Shown here: one piece after another, positions 63,901 to 64,000 of the stretch | Position numbering within the stretch: the first letter of the stretch is position 1 | How the letters are laid out: each line of letters opens with the position of its first letter | Assembly: GCF_030345705.1 (NCBI RefSeq) | Contig: NZ_JAUASW010000001.1 | Coordinates: 930,001 to 994,000 of the forward strand | DNA: 64,000 bases | Direction: 5' to 3' | Origin: Pelomonas sp. SE-A7 | GTDB lineage: Bacteria > Pseudomonadota > Gammaproteobacteria > Burkholderiales > Burkholderiaceae_C | Position numbers and translations under genes: made by a program | Notes under the pieces: model-generated | The model's database searches: none | Told to the model about the DNA's origin: nothing | The model's input: only the letters and a program-made list of their open reading frames with translations

Positions 63901-64000
63901 GCTCCGGTGCCGGCTCTTCCTCGACCGGCCAGTCGCGGATGTAGGCCTTGAGCATGCGGTTCTCGAAGTCCTGGCTGTCCACCACGGCCTTGGCCACGTC
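63890..64000 (-). CDS. C-terminal end of an unidentified protein, cut by window edge
   Basis: On the minus strand a frame enters from the right edge and ends with TAG at 63892-63890. The 36 visible residues include SQDFENRMLKAYIRDW and a tail rich in E and P. Codon bias supports it being real. It overlaps the end of the GntR gene by 11 bp. Too short to name. Confidence 0.55.
   Translation of the reverse strand, partial: DVAKAVVDSQDFENRMLKAYIRDWPVEEEPAPEPKL

Overview
The window is about 64 kb of high-GC DNA with strong G/C wobble bias. Gene content (DeoR-type rhamnose locus, TonB-dependent receptor of the Xanthomonas/Caulobacter type, oxidative galactose pathway, chorismate synthase) and codon habits suggest a betaproteobacterium of the Burkholderiales, Roseateles/Pelomonas/Mitsuaria/Paucibacter-like. 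That placement is inferred from style and gene content, not from a marker gene.

The dominant theme is use of pectin, especially rhamnogalacturonan I (RG-I), whose backbone is rhamnose plus galacturonate and whose side chains carry galactose and arabinose. Region 1 (2.5-15.2 kb) is an L-rhamnose block: FGGY kinase and DeoR regulator on the minus strand, then divergently an aldolase/SDR fusion, rhamnose isomerase, a GH28 enzyme, rhamnose mutarotase, a GH2-polysaccharide deacetylase fusion, a GH43 and a cytoplasmic esterase. Region 2 (22.7-33.3 kb) is the depolymerisation and uptake block: a GH43, a PL11-GH43-like fusion, a 1054-residue TonB-dependent receptor, an oligogalacturonate-lyase-like protein and a tandem-domain rhamnogalacturonan acetylesterase. 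Region 3 (38.0-49.4 kb) is a galactose block: dgoD, dgoK, dgoA, a GH35 beta-galactosidase, an SMP-30 lactonase, a three-gene sugar ABC transporter, an SDR sugar dehydrogenase and a LysR regulator; together these give an oxidative route from galactose to pyruvate and glyceraldehyde-3-phosphate. Region 4 (58.8-63.9 kb) is the galacturonate block uxaC, uxaA, uxaB and a GntR/FCD regulator. Pathways for all three main RG-I monomers other than arabinose are therefore in one window.

Between these blocks lie unrelated genes: a truncated hypothetical gene and a WYL regulator next to a HAD protein with an FtsK-gamma-like tail (0-2.5 kb); a minus-strand operon of two paralogous alpha/beta hydrolases, an NAD(P)-binding protein, a GAF protein and a membrane-anchored flavodoxin, divergent from a LysR gene (15.1-20.7 kb); a broken gene remnant and a serine hydrolase (20.8-22.7 kb); a two-gene accessory unit of unknown function, a BASS transporter and a MASE4-type diguanylate cyclase (33.3-37.9 kb); a small membrane protein behind tandem LexA-like boxes, a sterol-desaturase-family enzyme, a DHH phosphoesterase, an RND efflux pair, an MFS transporter and aroC (49.5-58.7 kb).

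Regulatory signals that stand out by eye: a 19-bp element shared between the rhamnose promoter and the region upstream of the TonB receptor; an intrinsic terminator placed immediately before the ribosome binding site of the PL11 gene; tandem SOS-type boxes over a promoter for a 79-residue membrane protein; a palindrome before uxaC; a 10-bp-arm inverted repeat before dgoD; and a multi-hairpin leader before the diguanylate cyclase. No rRNA, tRNA, CRISPR array, insertion sequence or integrase was seen.
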